DNA of 39,821 bases from NCBI GenBank assembly GCA_048497495.1, contig JAFHCF010000139.1:1-39821 (forward strand). Reading direction: 5' to 3'. Both the position numbers and the translations under genes were made by a program. Origin of the DNA: JAFHCF01 sp048497495. GTDB taxonomy: Bacteria > Pseudomonadota > Alphaproteobacteria > Rhizobiales > Ancalomicrobiaceae. How positions within the stretch are numbered: the first letter of the stretch is position 1; each line of letters opens with the position of its first letter. Below, piece after piece: positions 7,176 through 14,375 of the stretch. Below the pieces are notes generated by a model. That model ran no database searches, was not told the DNA's origin, and saw nothing but the letters and a program-made list of their open reading frames with translations.

Positions 7176-7859
7176 ATGACCGATCACGCCACCTCCGCCG
7201 GCGATCACGCCTCGGCGATGGACCGGATGTACCGCCTGACGCGGCACGTCTACGACGCCACCCGCAAGCACTACCTGCTCGGCCGCGACGCCATGATCGA
7301 AGGGCTGGCGCCGCCGCCGGGCGGCACGGTTCTCGAGATGGGCTGCGGCACCGCGCGCAACCTGATCGCCGTGGCGCGCCGCTACCCCGCCGCACGGATC
7401 GCGGGCTTCGACATTTCCGAGGAGATGTTGAAGTCGGCCCGGGCGTCGGTGGCGCGCGCCGGGTTCGGCGAGCGCATCCGGCTGGCCCGAGGCGACGCCA
7501 CCGATTTCGATCCGCGTCCGGACTTCGGCGTCGAAACCTTCGATCGGGTCTATTTCTCCTACACCCTGTCGATGGTCCCCGAGTGGCAGGCGGCGCTCGC
7601 CCGCGCCTGCGACCTCGTCGCCCCCGGCGGCAGCCTCCACATCGTCGACTTCGGCGCCGGCGAGCGACTGCCGACGGCCTTCCGTGTCCTCTTGTGGAAA
7701 TGGCTCGCCGCCTTCCACGTCACCCCGCGTCTCGCCCTCCCCGAGGCATTGCGGACGATCGCGGCGGCGCGTGGCTGGCGGCTCGTCGAGGCACACCCGG
7801 CGCGCGGTTACGCGCAACTCCACGTCCTCGCCCGACCACCTCATACCGAAGGTCATTGA
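7176..7859 (+). CDS. btaB: BtaB: diacylglycerylhomoserine N-methyltransferase
   Basis: A 227-residue class I SAM-dependent methyltransferase that methylates the diacylglycerylhomoserine made by BtaA three times to give DGTS. The N-terminal MYRLTRHVYDATRKHYLLGR is characteristic of BtaB; SAM motif I reads VLEMGCGTARN, followed by IAGFDISEEML, RGDATDF, and YFSYTLSMVPEW. The ATG at 7176 has AGGAGG five bases upstream; an in-frame ATG at 7152 lies at the edge of the repeat and lacks such a site. The last codons (TEGH and stop) lie inside the downstream 120-bp repeat, so that element supplies the present C-terminus. The gene is separated from btaA only by the other repeat copy. Confidence 0.9.
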   Translation: MTDHATSAGDHASAMDRMYRLTRHVYDATRKHYLLGRDAMIEGLAPPPGGTVLEMGCGTARNLIAVARRYPAARIAGFDISEEMLKSARASVARAGFGERIRLARGDATDFDPRPDFGVETFDRVYFSYTLSMVPEWQAALARACDLVAPGGSLHIVDFGAGERLPTAFRVLLWKWLAAFHVTPRLALPEALRTIAAARGWRLVEAHPARGYAQLHVLARPPHTEGH

Positions 7860-7964
7860 AAATGACCTTCGGTATTCCGTATGCGAATTTCTCCTGCCGC
7901 TGATGCCTGTGAGAAATTCGCATGTCTTCCGCGGTCGGATGCGTCGGCATCCCCGACCGTTGGT
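7845..7964 (+). repeat. 120-bp three-hairpin element, copy 2
   Basis: This is the second copy of the element at 7032-7151, same orientation. The first stem is ACCGAAGGTCATT/AATGACCTTCGGT; relative to copy 1 it carries a paired change (G to T in one arm, C to A in the other) that keeps the stem perfect. The second stem is ATGCGAATTTCTC/GAGAAATTCGCAT and the third CGGTCGGATGC/GCATCCCCGACCG. The element overlaps the last codons of btaB and ends just before the stop of the convergent DUF1467 gene, so the stems may also serve as a bidirectional terminator. Confidence 0.85.
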
Positions 7965-7965
7965 C

Positions 7966-8238
7966 TCAATAGTGTGAGCTGTACTTCGGGAAGAAGGGGA
8001 TGTCGTCGAGGCCGATCCCCGAATTGAGCAGGGTCCAGAGCCCGGCGAAGACGATCGTCGCCAACACCGTCGTGAGGCCGACCTTGAGCAGCATGGCGGG
8101 CCGCGCCGGCGCCGAGGCCGGGGTGCCCGGCACGACGTCGCCCGCCTCCCCCTGGGTGCGCACCCTGAGCGGCAGCACCGCGAAGAGGCAGATCCACCAG
8201 ATCACGAAATACATCGCGATCATCGTTCCGATCTTCAT
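7966..8238 (-). CDS. DUF1467 family membrane protein
   Basis: A 90-residue protein with two membrane helices, roughly residues 5-25 (MIAMYFVIWWICLFAVLPLR) and 51-70 (LKVGLTTVLATIVFAGLWTL), joined by a polar stretch with VRTQGEAGDVVPGTPASAP. Together these features identify the alphaproteobacterial DUF1467 family, which has no assigned function. It is the last gene of the nuo-birA-rnj-mce group, as commonly seen in Rhizobiales. Its stop codon lies two bases beyond the second 120-bp repeat. Confidence 0.88.
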   Translation of the reverse strand: MKIGTMIAMYFVIWWICLFAVLPLRVRTQGEAGDVVPGTPASAPARPAMLLKVGLTTVLATIVFAGLWTLLNSGIGLDDIPFFPKYSSHY

Positions 8239-8342
8239 GAGACCTCGGCCGGCTGGAGTAGAAGAAGGCGCCGGCTCTTCGCCGACGCCCCATCTTGGAC
8301 GGCTTCACCCTCGCCCGGCAAGCGGGCGATCGGGTCGCCGGA

Positions 8343-8747
8343 TCACACCTGCTCGATCTCGACCAGGGTGCCGCAGAAGTCCTTGGGGTGGAGGAACAGC
8401 ACCGGCTTGCCGTGGGCGCCGATGCGCGGCTCGCCGGTGCCCAGCACCCGCATGCCCTGGGCCTTGAGCTTGTCGCGCGCCGCGATGATGTCCTCGACCT
8501 CGTAGCAGACGTGATGGATGCCGCCGTCCGGGTTCTTCTCGATGAACTTGGCCACAGGCGAGCCCTCGCCCATCGGCTCCAGGAGCTCGATCTTGGTGTT
8601 GGGCAGTTCGACGAAGACGACGGTGACGCCATGGTCGGGCTGTGGGATCGGCGCCGAGACCTTGGCGCCGAGCGTGTCGCGATAGACGGCGGTGGCGGCC
8701 TCGAGGTTCTTCACCGCGATGGCGACGTGATTGAGACGTCCGATCAT
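8343..8747 (-). CDS. mce: Methylmalonyl-CoA epimerase
   Basis: A 134-residue single-domain glyoxalase/VOC-fold protein. It interconverts the (2S) and (2R) forms of methylmalonyl-CoA in the propionyl-CoA to succinyl-CoA pathway. Family features are the metal-ligand His in LNHVAIAV near the N-terminus, VELPNTKIELLEP, the IHHVCYEV strand with the second His, and the C-terminal KDFCGTLVEIEQ with the metal-binding Glu. The length is typical. It follows rnj on the minus strand after 90 bases that contain a stem-loop. The rnj-mce pairing is common in Alphaproteobacteria. Confidence 0.93.
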   Translation of the reverse strand: MIGRLNHVAIAVKNLEAATAVYRDTLGAKVSAPIPQPDHGVTVVFVELPNTKIELLEPMGEGSPVAKFIEKNPDGGIHHVCYEVEDIIAARDKLKAQGMRVLGTGEPRIGAHGKPVLFLHPKDFCGTLVEIEQV

Positions 8748-8807
8748 GTGCTGGTCCTCACGATATCCGACGACTGAAATTCATCCAGAGGATTAGTCCC
8801 GCCGTGG

Positions 8808-8837
8808 CGGAGCGGCAATCCCGACTAGTCCGCTCCG
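8808..8837 (-). terminator. Stem-loop directly after rnj
   Basis: CGGAGCGG (8808-8815) pairs with CCGCTCCG (8830-8837) around a 14-base loop, immediately downstream of the rnj stop codon on the minus strand. No clear T-run follows, so it may be an attenuator or an RNA end-stabilising stem between rnj and mce rather than a full terminator. Confidence 0.35.
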
Positions 8838-10523
8838 TCACACTACGGTGATCATCACCTCGACGATCGGCTTCTTGCCCCAACGCTCGTTGACGGCGCC
8901 GCGCACCGCGCGCTTGACCGCGTCGCGGACCAACTCGACATCCTTGCGGCGTGCCTTGGGTAGGCCGTCGAGGGTGTTGGCGGCGGCGACCTCGATCGTG
9001 TCGCGGAAGAGATGGCCGCGCGCGTCCTCATCCGGGATGCCGACCAACGCCACCGCCGGCTCGGCCAGTGACGTCCCCTTGACGTCGATCACCAGCGACA
9101 CCGCGATGACGCCGGCGAACGAGGCCTTGCGGCGGGCGCCGGCGCCGGACTTCTCCGGCAGCATGACGAGATTGCCGTCGCGGAACAACCGGCCGACATG
9201 GACTTCGTCGACCCCCGCCACCGGCCCCGGCGCCAGCCGCAACATGCGGCCGTTCCAGGCATGGCCGATCTCGCGGATCCCCAGGGTACGGGCGAATTCC
9301 GCGTGGACCTGGAGATGTAGCGCCTCGCCGTGAACCGGCACCGCCACTTCCGGTCGCACCGCCTCGTAGAGCCGCGCCATCTCGCCACGGCGCGGATGGC
9401 CGGAGACGTGGACCAGCGCGTCGCGATCGGTGATGATCTTCACACCGACCTTGGCGAGCGCGTTCTGAATGGCGTTGACCGACTTCTCGTTGCCCGGAAT
9501 GGTGCGCGACGAGAAGATCATCCGATCTCCCGCCGACAACGCCACCTGGCGGTGATCGCCGGCGGCGATGCGGGCGAGCGCGGCGCGCGCCTCTCCCTGG
9601 CTGCCGGTGAGCAGCGCCACCACCTTGTCGCGCGGCAGATAACCGTAGGCCTGTTCGTCGAGGACGTCGGGCAGGCCGTCCATGTAGCCGAGCTCCTTGG
9701 CGACGTCGATCACCCGGCGCATGGCGCGTCCCATCACCACGACGTTGCGGTCGTTGGCGAGGGCGGCTTCCGCCACGGCGCGGACCCGGCCGACGTTGGA
9801 GGCGAAGGTCGTCACCGCCACCCGACCGGGGGCGGAGGCCACCAGCTCGGTCAGCGAATTAGCCACCTCGCGCTCCGATGGGCTGATGCCGTCGCGCAGC
9901 ACGTTGGTCGAATCGCAGATCAGGGCGCGCACCCCGGCGTCGCCCAGCTCACGGAAACGGTCGAAATCGGTGGTCCAGCCGACCACCGGGGTCTCGTCGA
10001 CCTTCCAGTCGCCGGTGTGGATCACCGTGCCGAGCGGCGTGGTGATGGCGAGCGACACCGCCTCGGGGATCGAATGGGCGACGGCGATCGCCTCGACCGA
10101 GAAGGGCCCGAGCTTCAGCGTGTCGCCGGCGGTGAAGCGGGTGATCGGGATCTTCGGCGCCCCCGCCTCGCCCGCCGCCTTGGCCTCGAGCAGGCCGGCG
10201 GCGAAAGGCGTCATGTGGACCGGCACCTTGAGCTTCGGCCACAGCTCCAGCAGCGCGCCGAAATGATCCTCGTGGGCATGGGTGATGACGATGCCGACGA
10301 TGCTCTTGCGCTCTTCCTCGGCGAATCGGATGTCGGGGAAGATGATGTCGACGCCGGGCTCGTCGAATTCCGAGGCGAAGGTGATGCCGCAGTCGACCAT
10401 CATCCAGGCGCGGTCGTCTTCCGGTCCGAACCCGTAGAGCGCCAGATTCATCCCGATCTCGCCGACCCCGCCGAGGGGTAGGAAGACCAGTTCGTCACCC
10501 TTGCGGGTCCGCTTCACCATCAT
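8838..10523 (-). CDS. rnj: Ribonuclease J
   Basis: The 561-residue protein is a metallo-beta-lactamase/beta-CASP ribonuclease with endo- and 5'-exonuclease activity in RNA maturation and decay. The zinc motif is HAHEDH at residues 82-87, preceded by LPLGGVGEIGMN. Other landmarks are HTGDWKVDETP, ICDSTN, and in the beta-CASP part HVSGHPRRGEM and PVHGE. The C-terminal domain (about residue 460 on) ends in KPIVEVMITVV. Length and C-terminal domain match alphaproteobacterial RNase J. The start codon overlaps the birA stop (ATGA); a second ATG follows immediately, so the protein may start one residue later. Confidence 0.94.
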   Translation of the reverse strand: MMVKRTRKGDELVFLPLGGVGEIGMNLALYGFGPEDDRAWMMVDCGITFASEFDEPGVDIIFPDIRFAEEERKSIVGIVITHAHEDHFGALLELWPKLKVPVHMTPFAAGLLEAKAAGEAGAPKIPITRFTAGDTLKLGPFSVEAIAVAHSIPEAVSLAITTPLGTVIHTGDWKVDETPVVGWTTDFDRFRELGDAGVRALICDSTNVLRDGISPSEREVANSLTELVASAPGRVAVTTFASNVGRVRAVAEAALANDRNVVVMGRAMRRVIDVAKELGYMDGLPDVLDEQAYGYLPRDKVVALLTGSQGEARAALARIAAGDHRQVALSAGDRMIFSSRTIPGNEKSVNAIQNALAKVGVKIITDRDALVHVSGHPRRGEMARLYEAVRPEVAVPVHGEALHLQVHAEFARTLGIREIGHAWNGRMLRLAPGPVAGVDEVHVGRLFRDGNLVMLPEKSGAGARRKASFAGVIAVSLVIDVKGTSLAEPAVALVGIPDEDARGHLFRDTIEVAAANTLDGLPKARRKDVELVRDAVKRAVRGAVNERWGKKPIVEVMITVV

Positions 10524-11323
10524 TTCACTCCACTGTCGGCGGCCGCCGGGAAGAACACGTCTCCCGCCGAAATCAGCTTGCGCCGACCGTCGTTCGTCTT
10601 CAGGACCAATCGTCCGGTTTCATCGATCGCCTCGAAGATGCCCTCGTCCTCGCCGGCGACCAGCCGCACGCGAACCGGGGCGCCGAGGCCGACGGCATGC
10701 TCGAGCCAGGTCGCGCGGACCGCGGCGAAGCCTTCACCGCGATCCCACGTCGCCAACCCGTCCGCCAGCGCGTCGCGCAGATCCTCGAACAGCACTTCGG
10801 GAAAGACCGGGGCGCCGGCCGCCAGGAGGCTCGTCGCCGGCGACTCGGTGGCGGCGGGCGCCTGTTTGCAGTTGATGCCGATGCCGATCGTCACGGCGCT
10901 CAGCTCGCGGCCCACCTTGGCGGATTCGAGCAGGATGCCGGCGACCTTGCGGCCATCGACCAGGAGGTCGTTCGGCCATTTGATCCGAACCCGGTTGTCG
11001 GCGTCCGTGACGTGCGCGGCGACGGCGCGCCGTGCCGCCGCGACCGCGACGAAGGGCAACTCGGCGAGATGAACCGCCGAACAGGGGTCGATCAGCAGGG
11101 CGCTGGCGTAGAGATTGCCCGTCTCGGACACCCATTCCCGGCCGCGCCGCCCCCGACCCGAGGTCTGGCGATCGGCGACGAACCAGACATATCCGGGGTC
11201 GCCGTCGCGGGCGCGGGCGAGCGCCTCGTCGTTGGTCGAGGCGAGTTCACCGAAGCGTTCCACCCGCCAGGAACGCCCGACCGGTACGGCCGGCTGCCGG
11301 CCGTCGGTCGATCCGTCTCCCAT
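10520..11323 (-). CDS. birA: Biotin-[acetyl-CoA-carboxylase] ligase
   Basis: A 267-residue biotin protein ligase that activates biotin with ATP and attaches it to the carboxylase carrier protein. Catalytic-domain motifs are STNDEAL, QTSGRGRRGREW (the biotinyl-AMP loop GRGRxGRxW), KWPNDLLVDGRKVAGIL with the catalytic Lys, and GIGINC. The short C-terminal SH3-like domain follows. No N-terminal helix-turn-helix is present, so it should not act as the bio repressor. Its ATG overlaps the nuoN stop by one base and its stop overlaps the rnj start. birA after nuoN is the usual place in Alphaproteobacteria, also seen in the Paracoccus nqo cluster. Confidence 0.93.
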   Translation of the reverse strand: MGDGSTDGRQPAVPVGRSWRVERFGELASTNDEALARARDGDPGYVWFVADRQTSGRGRRGREWVSETGNLYASALLIDPCSAVHLAELPFVAVAAARRAVAAHVTDADNRVRIKWPNDLLVDGRKVAGILLESAKVGRELSAVTIGIGINCKQAPAATESPATSLLAAGAPVFPEVLFEDLRDALADGLATWDRGEGFAAVRATWLEHAVGLGAPVRVRLVAGEDEGIFEAIDETGRLVLKTNDGRRKLISAGDVFFPAAADSGVK

Positions 11324-12747
11324 CAGAAGAACGTCTTGGCCGCCGCCGTGGCGGCCGAGGTGATGCCGTTGCCGGCGAAGACGAAGACCAGGACGAAGAT
11401 CCCGGCGAGGCCGAAGACCACCTTCTGCTCGATCGACGGCGCGTCGAGGGCTTCCGCCGGTTCGTCGAAGTAGATCACCTTGACGATGCGGATGTAGTAG
11501 AAGGCGCCGACGACGCTCGCCAACACGCCGAGGATGGCGAGGATGTAGAGCTCGGCCTCGACGGCGGCGAGGAAGACGTAGAGCTTGCCGAAGAAGCCGG
11601 CCAGAGGCGGAATGCCGGCGAGGCTGAACAGCAGCATGGCGAGCGCGAAGGCCGCCAGCGGCTGCGACCGCGACAGGCCGGCGAGATCGGAGATCTGCTC
11701 GACCGGCTTGCCGTCGCGGCGCATCGACAGGATCAGCGCGAAGGTGCCGAGCGTCGTCACCAGATAGATGGCGAGATAAATGCCGACGCCGGCGATGCCC
11801 TGCGCGGTGCCGGCGGCTAGCCCGACCAGGGCGTAGCCCATGTGGCCGATCGACGAATAGGCCATCAGGCGCTTGATGTTCGACTGGCCGATACCGGCGA
11901 AGGCGCCGAGCACCATCGAGGCGAAGGCGAGGAAGACGATGATCTGCTGCCAGCTGTGGCCCGCCGGTCCGAGCGCTTCCGCCGTGACACGGATGATCAG
12001 CGCGAAGGCGGCGATCTTCGGCGCGCCGGTGAAGAAGGCGGTGACCGGGGTCGGCGCGCCCTCGTAGACATCGGGCGTCCACATGTGGAACGGCACCGCC
12101 GAGATCTTGAAGGCGAGGCCGGCGAGCACGAACACCAGACCGAAGACCAGGCCGAGCGAGACGCCGTTGGCCTTCAGATGGGCGGCGATGTCGACGAAGC
12201 CGGTGTGCCCGGTGAAGCCGTAGAGCAGCGAGGCGCCGTAGAGCAGCATGCCCGAGGAGAGCGCGCCGAGGACGAAGTACTTGAGGCCGGCTTCCGTCGA
12301 CTTGAGGTTGTCGCGATCGATCGAGGCGATGACGTAGAGCGCCAGGGACTGCAGCTCGAGGCCGAGATAGAGCGAGATCAGGTCGTTGGCCGAGATCATC
12401 GCCATCATGCCGACGGTGGCGAGCACCACCAGCACCGGATATTCGAAGCGGGCGTAGTGATCGCTCGCCGCCGGCCGCGCCGACAAGACGATCGCCACCG
12501 CCGAGCCGATCAGCGCCAGGACCTTCATGAAGGTGGAGAAGGGATCGACGACGAAGGTGCCGCCGAAGGCGGAGGCCGCCTTCGGCCCGACGAGCACCAG
12601 GATCAGCGCGACGACGAGGACCACCACGGCGCCCCAGGTCACGGCGCCGATCGACTTCTCGCCGACGAAGACGCCGTACATGAGGAGCGCCAAGGCGCCG
12701 ATCGCGAGCAGGATCTCCGGCAACGCCGGCATCAGATCGGGTGTCAT
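11323..12747 (-). CDS. nuoN: NADH-quinone oxidoreductase subunit N
   Basis: The 474-residue protein is one of the three antiporter-like proton-pumping membrane subunits of complex I. It is hydrophobic throughout, with about 14 helices. Recognisable segments are EFPYL-like YPVLVVLATVGMMAMISAN, LGLELQSLALYVIASIDRDN (helix 5 region with conserved Glu), FKISAVPFHMWTPDVYEGAP with its conserved Lys, and QSNIKRLMAYSSIGHMGYAL. It is the last nuo gene, separated from nuoM by 113 bases, and overlaps birA by one base. Confidence 0.96.
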   Translation of the reverse strand: MTPDLMPALPEILLAIGALALLMYGVFVGEKSIGAVTWGAVVVLVVALILVLVGPKAASAFGGTFVVDPFSTFMKVLALIGSAVAIVLSARPAASDHYARFEYPVLVVLATVGMMAMISANDLISLYLGLELQSLALYVIASIDRDNLKSTEAGLKYFVLGALSSGMLLYGASLLYGFTGHTGFVDIAAHLKANGVSLGLVFGLVFVLAGLAFKISAVPFHMWTPDVYEGAPTPVTAFFTGAPKIAAFALIIRVTAEALGPAGHSWQQIIVFLAFASMVLGAFAGIGQSNIKRLMAYSSIGHMGYALVGLAAGTAQGIAGVGIYLAIYLVTTLGTFALILSMRRDGKPVEQISDLAGLSRSQPLAAFALAMLLFSLAGIPPLAGFFGKLYVFLAAVEAELYILAILGVLASVVGAFYYIRIVKVIYFDEPAEALDAPSIEQKVVFGLAGIFVLVFVFAGNGITSAATAAAKTFF

Positions 12748-12860
12748 GTCGGACTCTCAGCCCCTGTCGTCACGCGCCGCCGGGGGATCTCTCCCAACGG
12801 CTCGCCATCTCGTTCCATCGTGGGAGCGGTCCTCGGTGAGGACCCCTCCCCTCGTCGTTT

Positions 12861-14375
12861 TCAGTTCGCGACCACGAAGGCCACCTTGCCGGCCGCCGCG
12901 ATCGCGGCCTGCGCCTTGGTCACCAGCGCCTGCACCGAGGCTTCCGTGGCATTGAGCACCGGCGCCGGATAGACGCCGTAGAAGATCGTCACCAAGACCA
13001 GCGGGACCAGGATCGCGCGTTCACGCCAGTCGAGATCGAGGATCCCGGCCAGCGACGGCTTCTCGAGCTTGCCGTTCATCACCCGCGCCAGGAGCCAGAG
13101 CGCATAGCCCGCCGACAGAATGACGCCGGTCGCCGCGAACAGCGCCACCCAGGTGTTGGCCCGATAGGCGCCGAGCAGGGTGAGGAATTCGCCGACGAAT
13201 CCACTGGTGCCCGGCAGGCCGACGTTGGCCATGGTGAACACCATGAAGGCCACGGCATACCACGGCATGCGGTTGACGAGGCCGCCGTAGGTGGCGATCT
13301 CGCGGCTGTGCATGCGGTCGTAGATCACGCCGACGCAGAGGAACAGCGCCGCCGAGACGAAGCCGTGGCTGATCATCTGGAACACCGCGCCCTGTACGCC
13401 GGCGGCGTTGAGGGTGAAGATGCCCATGGTGACGAAGCCCATGTGGGCGACCGACGAATAGGCGATCAGCTTCTTCATGTCTTCCTGCGCCAGCGCCACC
13501 AGCGAGGTGTAGACGATGGCGACGATCGACAGGGTGAACACCATCGGCTGGAAATACTCCGACGCCAGCGGGAACATCGGCAGCGAGAAGCGCAGGAAGC
13601 CGTAGCCGCCCATCTTCAAGAGGATGCCCGCCAGGATCACCGAACCCGCCGTCGGCGCCTCGACGTGGGCGTCGGGAAGCCAGGTGTGAACCGGCCACAT
13701 CGGCATCTTCACCGCGAAGGAGGCGAAGAAGGCGAGCCATGCCCAGGTCTGCAGGTGAGCCGGGAAGTTGTGGGAAAGAAGCGTCGGGATGTCCGCCGTG
13801 CCCGCCTCGAAATACATCGTCAGCATGGCGATCAGCATCAACACCGAGCCGAGCAGGGTGTAGAGGAAGAACTTGAACGAGGCGTAGACCCGCCGCGGAC
13901 CGCCCCACACGCCGATGATGATGAACATCGGGATCAGGCCGGCTTCGAAGAAGACGTAGAAGAGCATCAGATCGAGGGCGGTGAAGACGCCGATCATCAG
14001 CGTCTCCAGCACCAGGAAGGCGATCATGTACTCCTTCACGCGGGTCTGGATGCTGTCCCAGGAGGCCAGGATGCAGAACGGCATGAGGAAGGCGGTGAGG
14101 ATGACGAAGCCGACGGAGATGCCGTCGACGCCCATCGAATAGTTGAACAACCCACCGAGCCAGGCCGACTTCTCGACCATCTGGAAGCCGGGGTTCGACG
14201 GGTCGAACCGCGCCCAGACGAGGAGCGAGACGAGGAAGGTGACCACCGTGGTGATCAGCGCGATCACCCGGATGTTGCGCTTGGCCACGTCGTCGTCGCC
14301 GCGCACCAGCGCCAGGAAGAGGACGCCGACCAGCGGCAGGAACGTGACGATCGTGAGCACCGGCCAGTTGCCCAT
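12861..14375 (-). CDS. nuoM: NADH-quinone oxidoreductase subunit M
   Basis: The 504-residue protein is the second antiporter-like subunit of the complex I membrane arm. It shows LMLFYVFFEAGLIPMFIIIG with the essential helix-5 Glu, PVHTWLPDAHVEAPTAGSVI with the conserved Lys region, and QEDMKKLIAYSSVAHMGFV. The start at 14375 (MGNWPVLTIV) overlaps the nuoL stop by one base (TGATG), a coupling arrangement; the open frame further upstream lies inside nuoL and is not used. Confidence 0.96.
   Translation of the reverse strand: MGNWPVLTIVTFLPLVGVLFLALVRGDDDVAKRNIRVIALITTVVTFLVSLLVWARFDPSNPGFQMVEKSAWLGGLFNYSMGVDGISVGFVILTAFLMPFCILASWDSIQTRVKEYMIAFLVLETLMIGVFTALDLMLFYVFFEAGLIPMFIIIGVWGGPRRVYASFKFFLYTLLGSVLMLIAMLTMYFEAGTADIPTLLSHNFPAHLQTWAWLAFFASFAVKMPMWPVHTWLPDAHVEAPTAGSVILAGILLKMGGYGFLRFSLPMFPLASEYFQPMVFTLSIVAIVYTSLVALAQEDMKKLIAYSSVAHMGFVTMGIFTLNAAGVQGAVFQMISHGFVSAALFLCVGVIYDRMHSREIATYGGLVNRMPWYAVAFMVFTMANVGLPGTSGFVGEFLTLLGAYRANTWVALFAATGVILSAGYALWLLARVMNGKLEKPSLAGILDLDWRERAILVPLVLVTIFYGVYPAPVLNATEASVQALVTKAQAAIAAAGKVAFVVAN

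Noticed and set aside
7032..7964. btaB plus repeats as a classical transposon
   Set aside because: No transposase, and the 120-bp copies are direct rather than terminal inverted repeats; recombination between repeats explains the pattern better.
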